Notes: generated by a model not told the origin, from the sequence alone. DNA of 64,000 nucleotides from Hoskinsella mucinilytica (GCF_045223415.1 NZ_JBEQZJ010000019.1:1-64000), one strand, 5' to 3'. Positions 17,625 to 27,268 are shown, counted from the first letter of the stretch. Made by a program: numbers and translations.

Positions 17625-18485
17625 ATGAAAACAAATAGAAAACATCTTGCAATGATGAGCGTTCAAGGAAAAGTAGATCATCCGAGTTTGAGTGGTAATG
17701 GTTATCGTGTAGGTTATGATGGTTGGGGCAGAATAACGATGGGAGTAGGTGGTATCACCTATAATTATAAAATAGGCGATGGTTGTATGGGAATTGCCGG
17801 AGACCATATTGAACCGGGTGTCAGTTTAAAAAACCCATCCGATAAAGAAAATAATGCATTACAGGCATTTGCATGTATTGGAAATAAGGCAAAAGTCATT
17901 AGTGGCGATGCAAAGGGACATTATGGATATGTAACAGGAAAACATGGTGGTATCGATCATGTCATGGTTTATTTTGATGAAGAGACTTTAGATTGTATGA
18001 CCTGTGATGATAAGGTATTGATCAAAGCTTATGGTCAAGGTCTTAAGTTATTAGACCATGAAGAAATTCATGTCATGAATATTGATCCTGATCTATTGGA
18101 TAATCTCTCAATTACAGAACGTGAGGATGGTATTGAAGTACCGGTAGTAACAAAAGTTCCTGCTTATTTAATGGGAAGTGGATTAGGCAGTGCAACAACG
18201 ATGCTTGGTGATTACGATATTATGACACAAGATAAAGAAGCAAACGAACGCTTTCATTTAAATGAATTAAAATTCGGTGATCTTGTTATGGTAGAAGATC
18301 ATGATAATCATCATGGTCCTCATTATTTAGAGGGAGCTGTTTCCATTGGTGTCGTTGTACATTCTGATTCCTTTACCAGTGGACATGGACCAGGTCTAGC
18401 CATTATTTTAACCAGCAAAACAAAAACGATCCATCCAAGGATCGATCCACAAGCTAATATAGCCAATTATCTAAACATAAAATAA
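17625..18485 (+). CDS. DUF4438 family protein
   Basis: 286-residue soluble protein that I place in the DUF4438 family because of its glycine-rich N-terminus (GNGYRVGYDGWGRI), the DGCMGIAGDHIEPGV segment and the C-terminal EDHDNHHGPHYLEGAVSIG histidine-rich stretch. No biochemical role is established. TTGGAGG lies before the ATG, and a TATAAT is present about 30 bases upstream. It stands alone on the plus strand. Confidence 0.8.
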   Translation: MKTNRKHLAMMSVQGKVDHPSLSGNGYRVGYDGWGRITMGVGGITYNYKIGDGCMGIAGDHIEPGVSLKNPSDKENNALQAFACIGNKAKVISGDAKGHYGYVTGKHGGIDHVMVYFDEETLDCMTCDDKVLIKAYGQGLKLLDHEEIHVMNIDPDLLDNLSITEREDGIEVPVVTKVPAYLMGSGLGSATTMLGDYDIMTQDKEANERFHLNELKFGDLVMVEDHDNHHGPHYLEGAVSIGVVVHSDSFTSGHGPGLAIILTSKTKTIHPRIDPQANIANYLNIK

Positions 18486-18516
18486 AAGACGAATCTCATA
18501 TGATCCGTCTTTTATT
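18481..18516. terminator. Bidirectional terminator between DUF4438 and BI-1 genes
   Basis: AAAAGACG pairs with CGTCTTTT around a 14-base loop, T-rich on both strands. Confidence 0.85.
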
Positions 18517-19218
18517 TTAATCTCTATTACCTACAAAACGCAAGATATATAAGAAGATATTGATGAAATCCAAATATAATTGGAATGCATTGTAGATGGA
18601 TAGACGCTGAATCATATCTTCATCGCCTTCAAACTCAATATACATTTTTTTCATTTTTTGCGTATCATAAGCAGTAATACCTGTGAATAGTGCTAATCCA
18701 ATTGCGGCAAATCCCATAGTCATGATATCCGTACCTAAGAACATCAAAATTGCTTCCGCAATGATGAATACGAACAATCCTGTATATAGAATTGGTCCCA
18801 AACGCATAAGATTTGCTTTTGTTGTATATCCGATAACAGCAAGTGCAACAAAGTATCCTACAGATAATCCAAATGCTAAAGCAACAGAACTTAATCCATA
18901 AGCCAATACCCAAGTTGTTAAAGTAATACCTAATAAAGCAGCATAAGCAAGAAACAATACTCTTACTGTCGTTACCTTCATCTTAAACAAACGTGCAGAA
19001 AATACAACCGCAATACCAAGCTGAGCAATCAACAATGCAAATGGCATCCATTGATTCATATACAACAAGTATAAGAAATCAAAGCTATTGTAGCAAATAA
19101 AGGAGATAATACCTGTGATTGCTACACCGACAGCCATCCAAATAAAGGTTTTCGCAACATTTTGTCTTAAACTATCCTCAAATTGAGAATCTATATTCAA
19201 TTCGTTTCTTTCAAACAT
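18517..19218 (-). CDS. Bax inhibitor-1 / YccA family membrane protein
   Basis: Seven-helix membrane protein of 233 residues from the BI-1 (TMBIM) family. B. subtilis YetJ of this family is a pH-sensitive calcium leak channel. The family hallmark is visible in VFIIAEAILMFLG and the ITAYDTQKMKKMY segment with the conserved Asp. A soluble N-terminal stretch of about 20 residues precedes the first helix. AGGAGG lies ahead of the ATG. It follows the amidase gene after 55 bp. Confidence 0.93.
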   Translation of the reverse strand: MFERNELNIDSQFEDSLRQNVAKTFIWMAVGVAITGIISFICYNSFDFLYLLYMNQWMPFALLIAQLGIAVVFSARLFKMKVTTVRVLFLAYAALLGITLTTWVLAYGLSSVALAFGLSVGYFVALAVIGYTTKANLMRLGPILYTGLFVFIIAEAILMFLGTDIMTMGFAAIGLALFTGITAYDTQKMKKMYIEFEGDEDMIQRLSIYNAFQLYLDFINIFLYILRFVGNRD

Positions 19219-19273
19219 ATTCTATTCCTCCTATGATTCGTTATTAGTATACACAATTTGATGAAAAATTTCA

Positions 19274-20005
19274 TCATTTTTCTGCAACATATTTCAAAAT
19301 CCCTTTCGCAATCGCTTCAGCAATCGCATCACTACCTTCTTCACTGTTTATGTAAGAGGTATCACTTGCATTACTCAAAAATCCGGTCTCCACAAGAACA
19401 GAAGGTATTTGATTATATACCAAAAGGGATAGTGGTGAACTTGCCTGATCTTTTATACCACGATCAAAGCTTTGAGGAACACCATTTAAAGCTGTATGAA
19501 TATCTTCCGCTAGCTTTACATTTTGTTCATCATTATAATTCACCCAAATTTCATGTCCTCGTATTTCATCCTGATATTCTTCTGAATAATTTAAATGGAT
19601 CGATACAAAACAATCCGCTTTGCTTTCATTTGCAATTTTAGATCTGGTTTCCAGATCCTCCACATTATCATCACTCCAGCTTACTTGATCACTTGTTCTA
19701 GTATACAAAACCTCTATATCATTTTTTTCAAGAATCTGACCGATTTTTTTCGATATCTTTAATGTCAGGTCTTTTTCGATCACCTTTCCATCATCACTGG
19801 AACTTCCTTCATCATATCCACCATGCCCTGGATCGATCACCACTTTGATTTTATCTACCGTCAAAGCATTGCTTTTTGTTTTCGCAACAACAGGTTCCTT
19901 TTCTTTTTCAAGACAATAACTGTCCTTGATAGAAGGTATGATCATAAAACAAATCAGTATCAAGCTTGCCCATATCATATGCCGCTGTATAAAGTTTTTC
20001 TTCAT
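19274..20005 (-). CDS. N-acetylmuramoyl-L-alanine amidase (Amidase_3)
   Basis: Zinc amidase cleaving the stem peptide from MurNAc in peptidoglycan. An N-terminal hydrophobic segment (about 9-27) exports or anchors it. The catalytic domain shows Zn ligands His61 (DPGHGGYDEG), Glu77 (KVIEKDL) and His137 (VSIHLN), and the catalytic Glu in VLVETGFLSN. There is no SPOR, LysM or SH3 targeting domain. I start at 20005 after AAAGGAG, so its ribosome-binding site lies inside the end of the upstream gene. A paralogue of the same architecture is at 42694-43431. Confidence 0.93.
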   Translation of the reverse strand: MKKNFIQRHMIWASLILICFMIIPSIKDSYCLEKEKEPVVAKTKSNALTVDKIKVVIDPGHGGYDEGSSSDDGKVIEKDLTLKISKKIGQILEKNDIEVLYTRTSDQVSWSDDNVEDLETRSKIANESKADCFVSIHLNYSEEYQDEIRGHEIWVNYNDEQNVKLAEDIHTALNGVPQSFDRGIKDQASSPLSLLVYNQIPSVLVETGFLSNASDTSYINSEEGSDAIAEAIAKGILKYVAEK

Positions 20006-20021
20006 GATTGCTCCTTTCATG

Positions 20022-20849
20022 TCAATGTTCACAATCCTTTAAGATCTGCATGATCACTTCATATGCTTCACTTTCTTTATTCCAAAGATTTTGATATTTA
20101 TGTAAGATACGTATTGCACGTTTTTCATCTTGATCTAAATATGCCAAAGCATAATGCAAAACAACATCACAAGGATCACTATGTACCTTTAATAGATGTA
20201 AGAAAAGTTGCTCCCCTTTCTTAGATTTCATTCTAACATAAGCAGTCGCTTGTTCATATTGAATACTGATACGAAGCAAGGGATAACTTTTAGAAAAAGT
20301 TTTCAATAACCTTTCACATAAATCAACGATGGTACGATAAAGTTGCTTATCTTTTTCAGCTTCTTGCATCATCAAATCCAAAAACGTCATCAAGCTTGCA
20401 TATAAATCTAAATCATCATGAACTTGATAATCGATGGTTTCAAGTGCACTGATATCAAATTTTTCAGCTGTCTGACATAATTTTTTAAAACAACTCACAC
20501 CTAATTTGATTTTTTCTGAATTTGAAATGCTCGGTTCCATTATATCACGAATTTGATTGGATAGGATTCCATAATGTAAAAAACCAAAATTTTCCCGAAT
20601 TGCGATTTCTAACACTGCTTCATCTATAAAAGATACCGGATAGCGACCTTCCTTAATGCTATCCTGTTTGAAAATTTGATCAGATATGGCCAATTCATTA
20701 TACGTATGTGCTAAGCTTTCTTTGATTTCATCATAAGACATTTTACAACCCATCGTGACTAATTCTTGATTAATTTCTTGTTTGCTCATTTGGTTTAAAT
20801 CGTGAATCATCGTTTGATATTTCATATGTTCTGTGATAGCATCTTTCAT
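20022..20849 (-). CDS. Helical protein of unknown function
   Basis: 275 residues, predicted almost entirely alpha-helical, with no signal peptide or membrane segment. The C-terminal half (about 150-270) reads like helical-hairpin repeats: EKDKQLYRTIVDLCERLLK, then EQATAYVRMKSKKGEQLFL, then DVVLHYALAYLDQDEKRAIR-like units, which resemble TPR repeats. The N-terminal part is unassigned. It lies four bases after the yaiI stop and ends beside the amidase ribosome-binding site, so it is co-transcribed with both. I do not recognise the family. Confidence 0.8.
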   Translation of the reverse strand: MKDAITEHMKYQTMIHDLNQMSKQEINQELVTMGCKMSYDEIKESLAHTYNELAISDQIFKQDSIKEGRYPVSFIDEAVLEIAIRENFGFLHYGILSNQIRDIMEPSISNSEKIKLGVSCFKKLCQTAEKFDISALETIDYQVHDDLDLYASLMTFLDLMMQEAEKDKQLYRTIVDLCERLLKTFSKSYPLLRISIQYEQATAYVRMKSKKGEQLFLHLLKVHSDPCDVVLHYALAYLDQDEKRAIRILHKYQNLWNKESEAYEVIMQILKDCEH

Positions 20850-20853
20850 ATAA

Positions 20854-21291
20854 TCACTCCATTTGTGTCAGGATATCTTGAAGCAATTCACAAAATGCAT
20901 CATCATCTTCTTGTTTTCGTTTTTTCGCATGAGCATAATTACCGTGTTTTCTCATGATTCTAGATTGATGACGTTGTGCCAAGAGATTATCAATATTTTC
21001 TTTGGTATAGGCAAATCCATTTTGTGATAATACAATTGCACCTTTTGATAAAGCTAGTGCTGCCAAGCCGTAATCCTGAGTAATTATGATATCATTGTTT
21101 TTTATATAACGCAAGAGTACAAAGTCAGCTGCATCTCTTCCTTTATCCACAACGATCATTTTAACTCCCTCATATGAAAAGAAATGAGAGGTGTCACAAA
21201 CAATGACGACCTCTACTTTAAAACTTTCCGCAATTTCAATGGTTTCTTCGATTACTGGGCACCCATCCCCATCAATATAGATTTTATGCAT
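20854..21291 (-). CDS. yaiI: YaiI/YqxD (DUF188) PIN-like protein
   Basis: 145-residue protein of the UPF0178/DUF188 family, which has a PIN-nuclease-like fold but no firmly established activity. The family start IYIDGDGCPV is present, as are DKGRDAADFVLL and the conserved DIIITQDYGLAALAL with its acidic residue. A basic C-terminal stretch (HAKKRKQ) follows. The gene overlaps the end of ilvA by eight bases, implying coupling. Confidence 0.9.
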   Translation of the reverse strand: MHKIYIDGDGCPVIEETIEIAESFKVEVVIVCDTSHFFSYEGVKMIVVDKGRDAADFVLLRYIKNNDIIITQDYGLAALALSKGAIVLSQNGFAYTKENIDNLLAQRHQSRIMRKHGNYAHAKKRKQEDDDAFCELLQDILTQME

Positions 21292-22483
21292 GTTCCACCA
21301 GATTTGGCGTATATCCGTTTTCAGTCAATATATCCATAACTTGTTGGATATGTTCTTGATTATTCGTTTCAATGACCAGTCCTACTCTACATTGATTGAA
21401 TAAGATTCCATTTTGAATACGATTATGATTGATAGAAATAATGTTTGCGCCGGTTTTTGAAATTAATTCGATCATTCTTGATAAGTTACCCGGCTTATCC
21501 ATGACATTCATATTGATCACTGCTTTTCTTCCCGTTTTGATCAAACCGAGATCAATGATCTTACTCAATAGATTGACATCAATATTACCACCACTTAGCA
21601 CACAAACAACCTTATGATGATCTAGATCTATTTTATGAAACAATGCTGCGGCTACACTTGTTGCGCCGGCACCTTCTGCCACCATTTTCATTTTTTCCAA
21701 AAGAATCAATATCGTTGCGGCAATTTCTTCTTCACTCACAGTAACAACTTCATCTACCAATTCTTTACAAATATCATATGTTAACTTACCCGGTGTTTTT
21801 ACCGCAATTCCATCAGCAATGGTATTGACACTATCTAACTGTATGATTTCTCCTTCTTCTAAAGAACGTTTCATACTTGGTGCATTTTCTGATTGTACCC
21901 CGATCACACGACAAGAAGGTTTGATGTTTTTGATAGCGGAAGCAATCCCACTAATCAATCCTCCGCCGCCAATCGGTACGACCACAGTATCCACATCAAG
22001 CATTTTCTCTAGTATTTCGATTCCAATGGTTCCCTGTCCTGCAATGACATCCTCATCGTTAAACGGCTCAATAAACACTGCACCGGTGATTTCCTGTAAA
22101 TTTTTCGCATATTCATAGGCATCATTAAACGTATCACCTTGGAGTTCCACATTAACCCCATAGCTCCTTGTGGCTTCTATTTTTGATAATGGTGCTGTTT
22201 TCGGCATCACGATGGTACCCTTAATTCCCATTTTCATGCATGAATAAGCAACACCCTGTGCATGATTGCCAGCACTCGCCGCAATTACCCCACGTTGTTT
22301 TTCCTCTTCACTTAAATTTGATAACTTAAAATAAGCTCCTCTTAACTTAAAAGCCCCTGTTCCTTGTAGGTTTTCTGCCTTGATGTAAAGATGTTCATGT
22401 AGTTTAGATGCATGAACGATCGGTGTCTTACTGATGATAGGATCCAATACTTCCTTTGCTTTTTGTATTTTCTCAAATTTCAT
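21284..22483 (-). CDS. ilvA: Threonine ammonia-lyase
   Basis: PLP enzyme converting threonine to 2-oxobutyrate and ammonia. Lys46 in GTGAFKLRGAY is the Schiff-base residue; SAGNHAQGVAYS and the phosphate-binding GGGGLISG loop follow. A single C-terminal ACT domain (about 322-399) resembles the shorter YgeX/TdcB-with-ACT type rather than the two-ACT biosynthetic enzyme, so it may be catabolic or biosynthetic. No other branched-chain genes are nearby. I start at 22483 after GGGAGG; 15 further in-frame codons upstream are not needed. Confidence 0.93.
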   Translation of the reverse strand: MKFEKIQKAKEVLDPIISKTPIVHASKLHEHLYIKAENLQGTGAFKLRGAYFKLSNLSEEEKQRGVIAASAGNHAQGVAYSCMKMGIKGTIVMPKTAPLSKIEATRSYGVNVELQGDTFNDAYEYAKNLQEITGAVFIEPFNDEDVIAGQGTIGIEILEKMLDVDTVVVPIGGGGLISGIASAIKNIKPSCRVIGVQSENAPSMKRSLEEGEIIQLDSVNTIADGIAVKTPGKLTYDICKELVDEVVTVSEEEIAATILILLEKMKMVAEGAGATSVAAALFHKIDLDHHKVVCVLSGGNIDVNLLSKIIDLGLIKTGRKAVINMNVMDKPGNLSRMIELISKTGANIISINHNRIQNGILFNQCRVGLVIETNNQEHIQQVMDILTENGYTPNLVEHA

Positions 22484-22661
22484 GATGCGTCCTCCCTGAT
22501 ATCTATCATCATTGTACACCGTTTTCATTTGATTGAAAAGACACTTTTTCTACTTTTTGAATACAGTTATAAATATTTGTTCACAATTTAAAAACAACTA
22601 TATCTTACCCTTATACCATAAGGATCTTTTTTTATCCTTTTTTCAAAAACTTCGCAACATA

Positions 22662-22702
22662 GAAAAAGGATCAATATCTATCGCATACAGATATCGATCC
22701 TT
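22662..22702 (-). terminator. Terminator of the SBP/sensor-kinase operon
   Basis: AAGGATCGATATCT pairs with AGATATTGATCCTT and is followed on the minus strand by T5. It lies directly after the hybrid kinase stop. The remaining gap back to ilvA (22529-22661) is AT-rich with no gene. Confidence 0.85.
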
Positions 22703-22706
22703 CCAA

Positions 22707-25313
22707 TTACCTATCATTTATATCAGGCTTACTTTCTGAATGTTCAAAATCTTTAATTTCTTTGCGTGTCTTTTCGTAACACTCATAAATATCTTCTACT
22801 ACAAATGGTTTATTGATATGAGAATTCATCCCACATGCTTTACAGCGATTGATGTCTTCTTGAAAAGCATTGGCAGTCATCGCAATGATCAGTATGTTAT
22901 CTGCATCAGCACGTGGTAGACTACGAATCATCTGAGTTGCTCGATATCCATCCATAACCGGCATCTGAATATCCATAAGAATCAAATCATAATAGCCTTC
23001 CTTTGATTCTTCAAATTTCTTAACTGCTTCTTCTCCATTGTTTGCGATATCCACACAAGCATCATCTAATGATAATAATTCCACTGCAATTTCAAGATTC
23101 AACAAATTATCTTCTACGATCAAAACATGTTTTCCTGCAAGAGCTTTTTCCACACAAATTTCATCTTCTTCAGATGGCAATTCATATAAACGACGCATTA
23201 AATCTTTAAAATCTTTATGGAATACCGGGCGGCACAAGATATCATCTGCATTCATTTGCTGCTTAACTTCTTCTAACTCATCTTTATCAAATCCTGTTAC
23301 GATGATCTTGATCGATGTAGTCGATGCTTCTTTGATCTGTTGAGCGACCTTATTCATATCTTTCGCAAAGTCCCACCGAACCAGACACATCGTAAAACCT
23401 GCGTTATCTTTTTCTGCCTGATCCAATAAGTGGAGTGCATCATTCAAGGCTTGTGCGCTTTCAACTATGAAACCTTCATCATCTAGTAATAATCCCAGTT
23501 GTGTACGTACTTCATCTACTTGATTTAAGATCAATACTTTTTCTTTATGTTCTAAACTTAACATTTCTTTTGGTTGCTGTTTTTGCAAAGTGACCGGAAT
23601 CTCAACATGGAAACTACTTCCTTCATTCACCTTGCTTTCTACGTATATGCTACCTCCCATCAGTTCTACAAATCGTTTGCTGATCGGTAAGCCCAATCCA
23701 GTACCTCCATAGCGACGAGCAACACCGCTATCCTCTTGTGTAAAAGGTTCAAAGATTCGCTGTAAATTTTGTTCAGCAATACCACATCCAGTATCTTTTA
23801 CAACAAAATGATACCAAACTTCATTTTCCTTTTCACTTGTATGATTCATTTTTTCCACACAAACTTCTACTGAACCGTTTTGCGGAGTGAATTTGAGTGC
23901 ATTTGAAATCATATTCGTAAGTATCTGATTCAAGCGAAGCTCATCACTAATGATATATTCATCGATGATACCATTAAGGAAAACTTCAAATTGAATTCCT
24001 TTTTCTTTTCCTTGTGAGTAAAATACTGCTGTCAATGACTTTAATAACGTACCAAAATTAAACACTTCATTATGTAATTCGATTTTACCGCTTTCAATCT
24101 TAGACATATCTAAGATATCGTTGATCAACGTAAGAAGATGTTTAGAGGATAATGAAATTTTATCCATGCAATTTTTCATACGATTCGGTTGATCGATATA
24201 ATGTTTTCCTACTTCTGTCATCCCTATGATTCCATTTAATGGTGTTCGTATCTCATGCGACATAGAAGATAAGAAATTACTCTTTGCCTGATTGGCCTTC
24301 TCGGCTTCTTCTTTTTCTTTTACAATTTGTTTACGATAGCGTCTTTCACTTTTTTGATGTAGGATAAAGAAAGCGGCTATTACTAATAGAATTAAAATAA
24401 AGATTCCAAATGCAACGATCATCAAGAAATGGCTCAATGCAGAAACCTGAGAATTGACAGTTGTATATGCCATACTGGTACACATATACCAATTTGTACC
24501 GGAAATCGGTGCATAATATAGATATTCATGGCGCTGATACAAATGCAACGATACCATAGCTTCCTTTCCATCTTGAATATTTTCTTTGAGGTTTTCTAAA
24601 GAATACCCTTCATCAAAAACGGATTGATGTTCCAAAATAGAATAAAGATTGGTTCCTTGTAATGCAACATCACGATTGGAATTGCGGATGATAAAAGTAC
24701 CATCAGGTGCAATGATATTAGAATAAGAAGCTGTTCCGTCTTTGTTTAATGCCAGTTTCTCACCAATGACTGAGGTATCGATACCCGCAATAATAGCAAT
24801 AAATTTATCATTGAAAAATGGTTTTGTTTCAATTGTTGCCCCAAGTAACATCATGTCATTTCCCCAAATGGTTTCATTCACCGATAAGAGTTTTTCATTT
24901 CCTTCCATCAGTTGATGAAGCCCAGAAATCTTTGAAATTGCCGGAAAAATACCATCTGAAGAATAGGCAATGCCTTGTTCACTAAGCAATGCCACATGAG
25001 AGAACTGATTGTCTTCTTTTACTTTTTTTAAGAAAGCTATCAGATGTTCTTCACTTTCTAATTCAGAAGCAGAAACAGAATTTCCTATTGTTTGAATCTG
25101 AGCATATAAACTATCTAAATTTGTTTTGAAATGGTTGCTCATTTGTTCTGACATTTCTTGTAGATACACTTGACTTATTTTTGAAACAGTTCGTTTTGCT
25201 TCTCTTTGATAAGAGTAAAAAGCAGTGATGCCTAAAGACATAATCAAGAGAATAAGTAGAAATAAGAAGATCATTTTTTTCCGCTTCGATTGTAAAAACA
25301 TCTCATCCTTCAT
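22707..25313 (-). CDS. Hybrid sensor histidine kinase with two receiver domains
   Basis: 868-residue membrane kinase. TM1 is at about 13-35; an extracellular dCACHE-like sensor occupies about 40-290; TM2 is at about 296-318. The HisKA phospho-site is His353 (SSMSHEIRTPLN). The HATPase has NALKFT, DTGCG and GGTGLGLPIS motifs. The first receiver (590-710) looks inactive: the phospho-acceptor position reads Arg646 and the usual Lys is Arg. The second (728-850) is intact, with Asp781 and Lys835. The start at 25313 lies nine bases after AGGAGG. It sits 23 bp after the SBP/5'-nucleotidase lipoprotein gene, whose product is a candidate sensory partner. No separate output regulator is adjacent. Confidence 0.93.
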   Translation of the reverse strand: MKDEMFLQSKRKKMIFLFLLILLIMSLGITAFYSYQREAKRTVSKISQVYLQEMSEQMSNHFKTNLDSLYAQIQTIGNSVSASELESEEHLIAFLKKVKEDNQFSHVALLSEQGIAYSSDGIFPAISKISGLHQLMEGNEKLLSVNETIWGNDMMLLGATIETKPFFNDKFIAIIAGIDTSVIGEKLALNKDGTASYSNIIAPDGTFIIRNSNRDVALQGTNLYSILEHQSVFDEGYSLENLKENIQDGKEAMVSLHLYQRHEYLYYAPISGTNWYMCTSMAYTTVNSQVSALSHFLMIVAFGIFILILLVIAAFFILHQKSERRYRKQIVKEKEEAEKANQAKSNFLSSMSHEIRTPLNGIIGMTEVGKHYIDQPNRMKNCMDKISLSSKHLLTLINDILDMSKIESGKIELHNEVFNFGTLLKSLTAVFYSQGKEKGIQFEVFLNGIIDEYIISDELRLNQILTNMISNALKFTPQNGSVEVCVEKMNHTSEKENEVWYHFVVKDTGCGIAEQNLQRIFEPFTQEDSGVARRYGGTGLGLPISKRFVELMGGSIYVESKVNEGSSFHVEIPVTLQKQQPKEMLSLEHKEKVLILNQVDEVRTQLGLLLDDEGFIVESAQALNDALHLLDQAEKDNAGFTMCLVRWDFAKDMNKVAQQIKEASTTSIKIIVTGFDKDELEEVKQQMNADDILCRPVFHKDFKDLMRRLYELPSEEDEICVEKALAGKHVLIVEDNLLNLEIAVELLSLDDACVDIANNGEEAVKKFEESKEGYYDLILMDIQMPVMDGYRATQMIRSLPRADADNILIIAMTANAFQEDINRCKACGMNSHINKPFVVEDIYECYEKTRKEIKDFEHSESKPDINDR

Positions 25314-25336
25314 ATGCTTTTTCCTCCTCATCCTTT

Positions 25337-27268
25337 TTATGAAGCTATATCCACGATTCTATTTTCTAATTCCACATGAATCTTTTGGTCCATATAATGT
25401 TCAAAATAATATTTCATAGCGTCTTGATACGTCATATTTGTTTCATCAACTAAACTTACATTTCCTTTTTCTGTTGCATCATCATAATAATTCAGCATCA
25501 TATATCCATCGCCATTACCTTCAGCATATCCTTGTTTTCCAGCCATATAATCATTTACAGCCAATGTATAAGATCGATTCCTCTGAATTGCTGTGCCATT
25601 CTCTAATACTACGGATTGAAGGCGGCTACCGATTGGTTTTGAGCTATCAAAGGTATAAGATATACCCGATACTTGTAAGAATCTTCCACCGGGAAATTCA
25701 TCGGTACAGGTGGATAAACTGTTTTCTAACATTCTCCATATAACATCTCCATCTATTTTTAATACCACTATTTTATCATCAAAAGGACATACTACTTTCA
25801 AATCCTCTCCATAAATGTCACCTTGATATAAGCTTGAGCGAATAGCACCTCCATTGATGACCGCAATATCTGCTTGGGTTACTAATTTAATACTATCTGC
25901 GATAAGATTTCCAATCTTCGTTTCTTCTTTTCTAACATTATAATTCTCTAACAATAAATCATTATCAATAAAACCTACGATCGACAAGTCATAATCTACA
26001 TCTTTTGATCCATTCACATGATAATCATCTACAGCTTCTAGAACTTGTGCTATACTACTGCTTTTGTCGAATGTCTTCCTTGCTTGAAGTCCTAGATACT
26101 CAATGATACTATTCGGAAATTGAACGTTATAAACATATCCTTCTTCTATATATTCAGAAATTCCAGCTGGCATATTTTCTTTATTATTTTCATCATTTTT
26201 CAAATAAGAATGTTCACTTTTTAAATCACTCATAATGGCTTTTTGTCCCTCTTCCGTTGACAATAGCTCTATAACTTTTTTACTAGCTTCTTTTTTCTCA
26301 TCGGAAGAAGATGCATTGATACCTACATAGCCAATTGGAGAATACATCACCCATGGATGATTTCCTTCATCTGATAATAGCGGTAACATACGATATTCAT
26401 ATGCTTTTGCCCTTCCTGCTTCAACATTTGTTTTATTCTCTTCCACAATTTGTGTCATAAGGTTAGAACTGCCAAATACTGCTGCTAAGTTTCCTAACGC
26501 CATTCTCTCTGGAATCAAAATACTATTTCGTTTTAAAGCAATTGCATTTGGATCTAATACACCATCAGATATCAATGCATTGGATAATGTAAAAGCTTTT
26601 TCAAACGTTCCCGTAAATCTACTTTCTTTTCTTTCTAAATCGGCAAGCCATTTTACACCTTCCACAGTTCCAAGAAAGTCTGGAACCATCATTCCAACAA
26701 AAAATAAACCAAGACTTGCGTTATAATTGCTTTCTATACTAAAATTAATACCATCTTCACCTACACCTAAGCCCTTGCTTTTCAGTGTCGATAAGGCACT
26801 TTCCAATTCTTTTAACGATGTAGGTAAAGGAATACCGGCTTCCTTAAACATTGTTTCATTTATGATATAGCTATAGTATGTACCCGGTAGCGGAAGCAAA
26901 TAATTTTTTCCATTAACCATCAATTTAGAGGTTATCGTGCTATCGTATTGGCTACTAGCCTGTGTATCACTTAGATCTAGTAAATATTCCTGCATATTTT
27001 CAAAATCCGGTTGACTTGAAATAACGATATCCGGACCAACACCTTTTGCGAGTTTTCGTATTTGTTCACTTAAATAAGGTGTGCGTTCATATACTAATTC
27101 TATATCTGAATATGTATCTTCTACCAATTGCTTGAATTGCTTAAACTCAGTAGAATATAGCAATGTAACGGTTGTCTTCTCTTTTTTATTGCTACAACCA
27201 CCTAACGAAGTAATCGCAATCAATAATACGATGCACCAAATAAATCCGATCCGCCTATTCTTTTTCAT
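25337..27268 (-). CDS. Lipoprotein fusing a solute-binding domain to a 5'-nucleotidase C-terminal domain
   Basis: 643 residues. A lipobox LGGC places the lipid anchor at Cys25. About 30-410 resembles an extracellular solute-binding protein of ABC type (family 1: GPDIVISSQPDFENM, LPLPGTYYSYIINETMFKEAGIPLP). About 428-640 is a 5'-nucleotidase C-terminal domain with its hallmark GNLIADSI, AVINGGAIRSS, GGRFLQVSGISYTFD and GNGDGY motifs. The metallophosphatase catalytic domain that normally precedes it is absent, so hydrolysis is unlikely and ligand binding more likely. No ABC permease or ATPase is near; the partner is the downstream hybrid kinase. I start at 27268 (AGGGAG upstream). Confidence 0.88.
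   Translation of the reverse strand: MKKNRRIGFIWCIVLLIAITSLGGCSNKKEKTTVTLLYSTEFKQFKQLVEDTYSDIELVYERTPYLSEQIRKLAKGVGPDIVISSQPDFENMQEYLLDLSDTQASSQYDSTITSKLMVNGKNYLLPLPGTYYSYIINETMFKEAGIPLPTSLKELESALSTLKSKGLGVGEDGINFSIESNYNASLGLFFVGMMVPDFLGTVEGVKWLADLERKESRFTGTFEKAFTLSNALISDGVLDPNAIALKRNSILIPERMALGNLAAVFGSSNLMTQIVEENKTNVEAGRAKAYEYRMLPLLSDEGNHPWVMYSPIGYVGINASSSDEKKEASKKVIELLSTEEGQKAIMSDLKSEHSYLKNDENNKENMPAGISEYIEEGYVYNVQFPNSIIEYLGLQARKTFDKSSSIAQVLEAVDDYHVNGSKDVDYDLSIVGFIDNDLLLENYNVRKEETKIGNLIADSIKLVTQADIAVINGGAIRSSLYQGDIYGEDLKVVCPFDDKIVVLKIDGDVIWRMLENSLSTCTDEFPGGRFLQVSGISYTFDSSKPIGSRLQSVVLENGTAIQRNRSYTLAVNDYMAGKQGYAEGNGDGYMMLNYYDDATEKGNVSLVDETNMTYQDAMKYYFEHYMDQKIHVELENRIVDIAS

Noticed and set aside
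22707..25313. Hybrid kinase as an orphan with no partner
   Set aside because: The lipoprotein gene 23 bp upstream, with a shared terminator, gives a plausible sensory partner.
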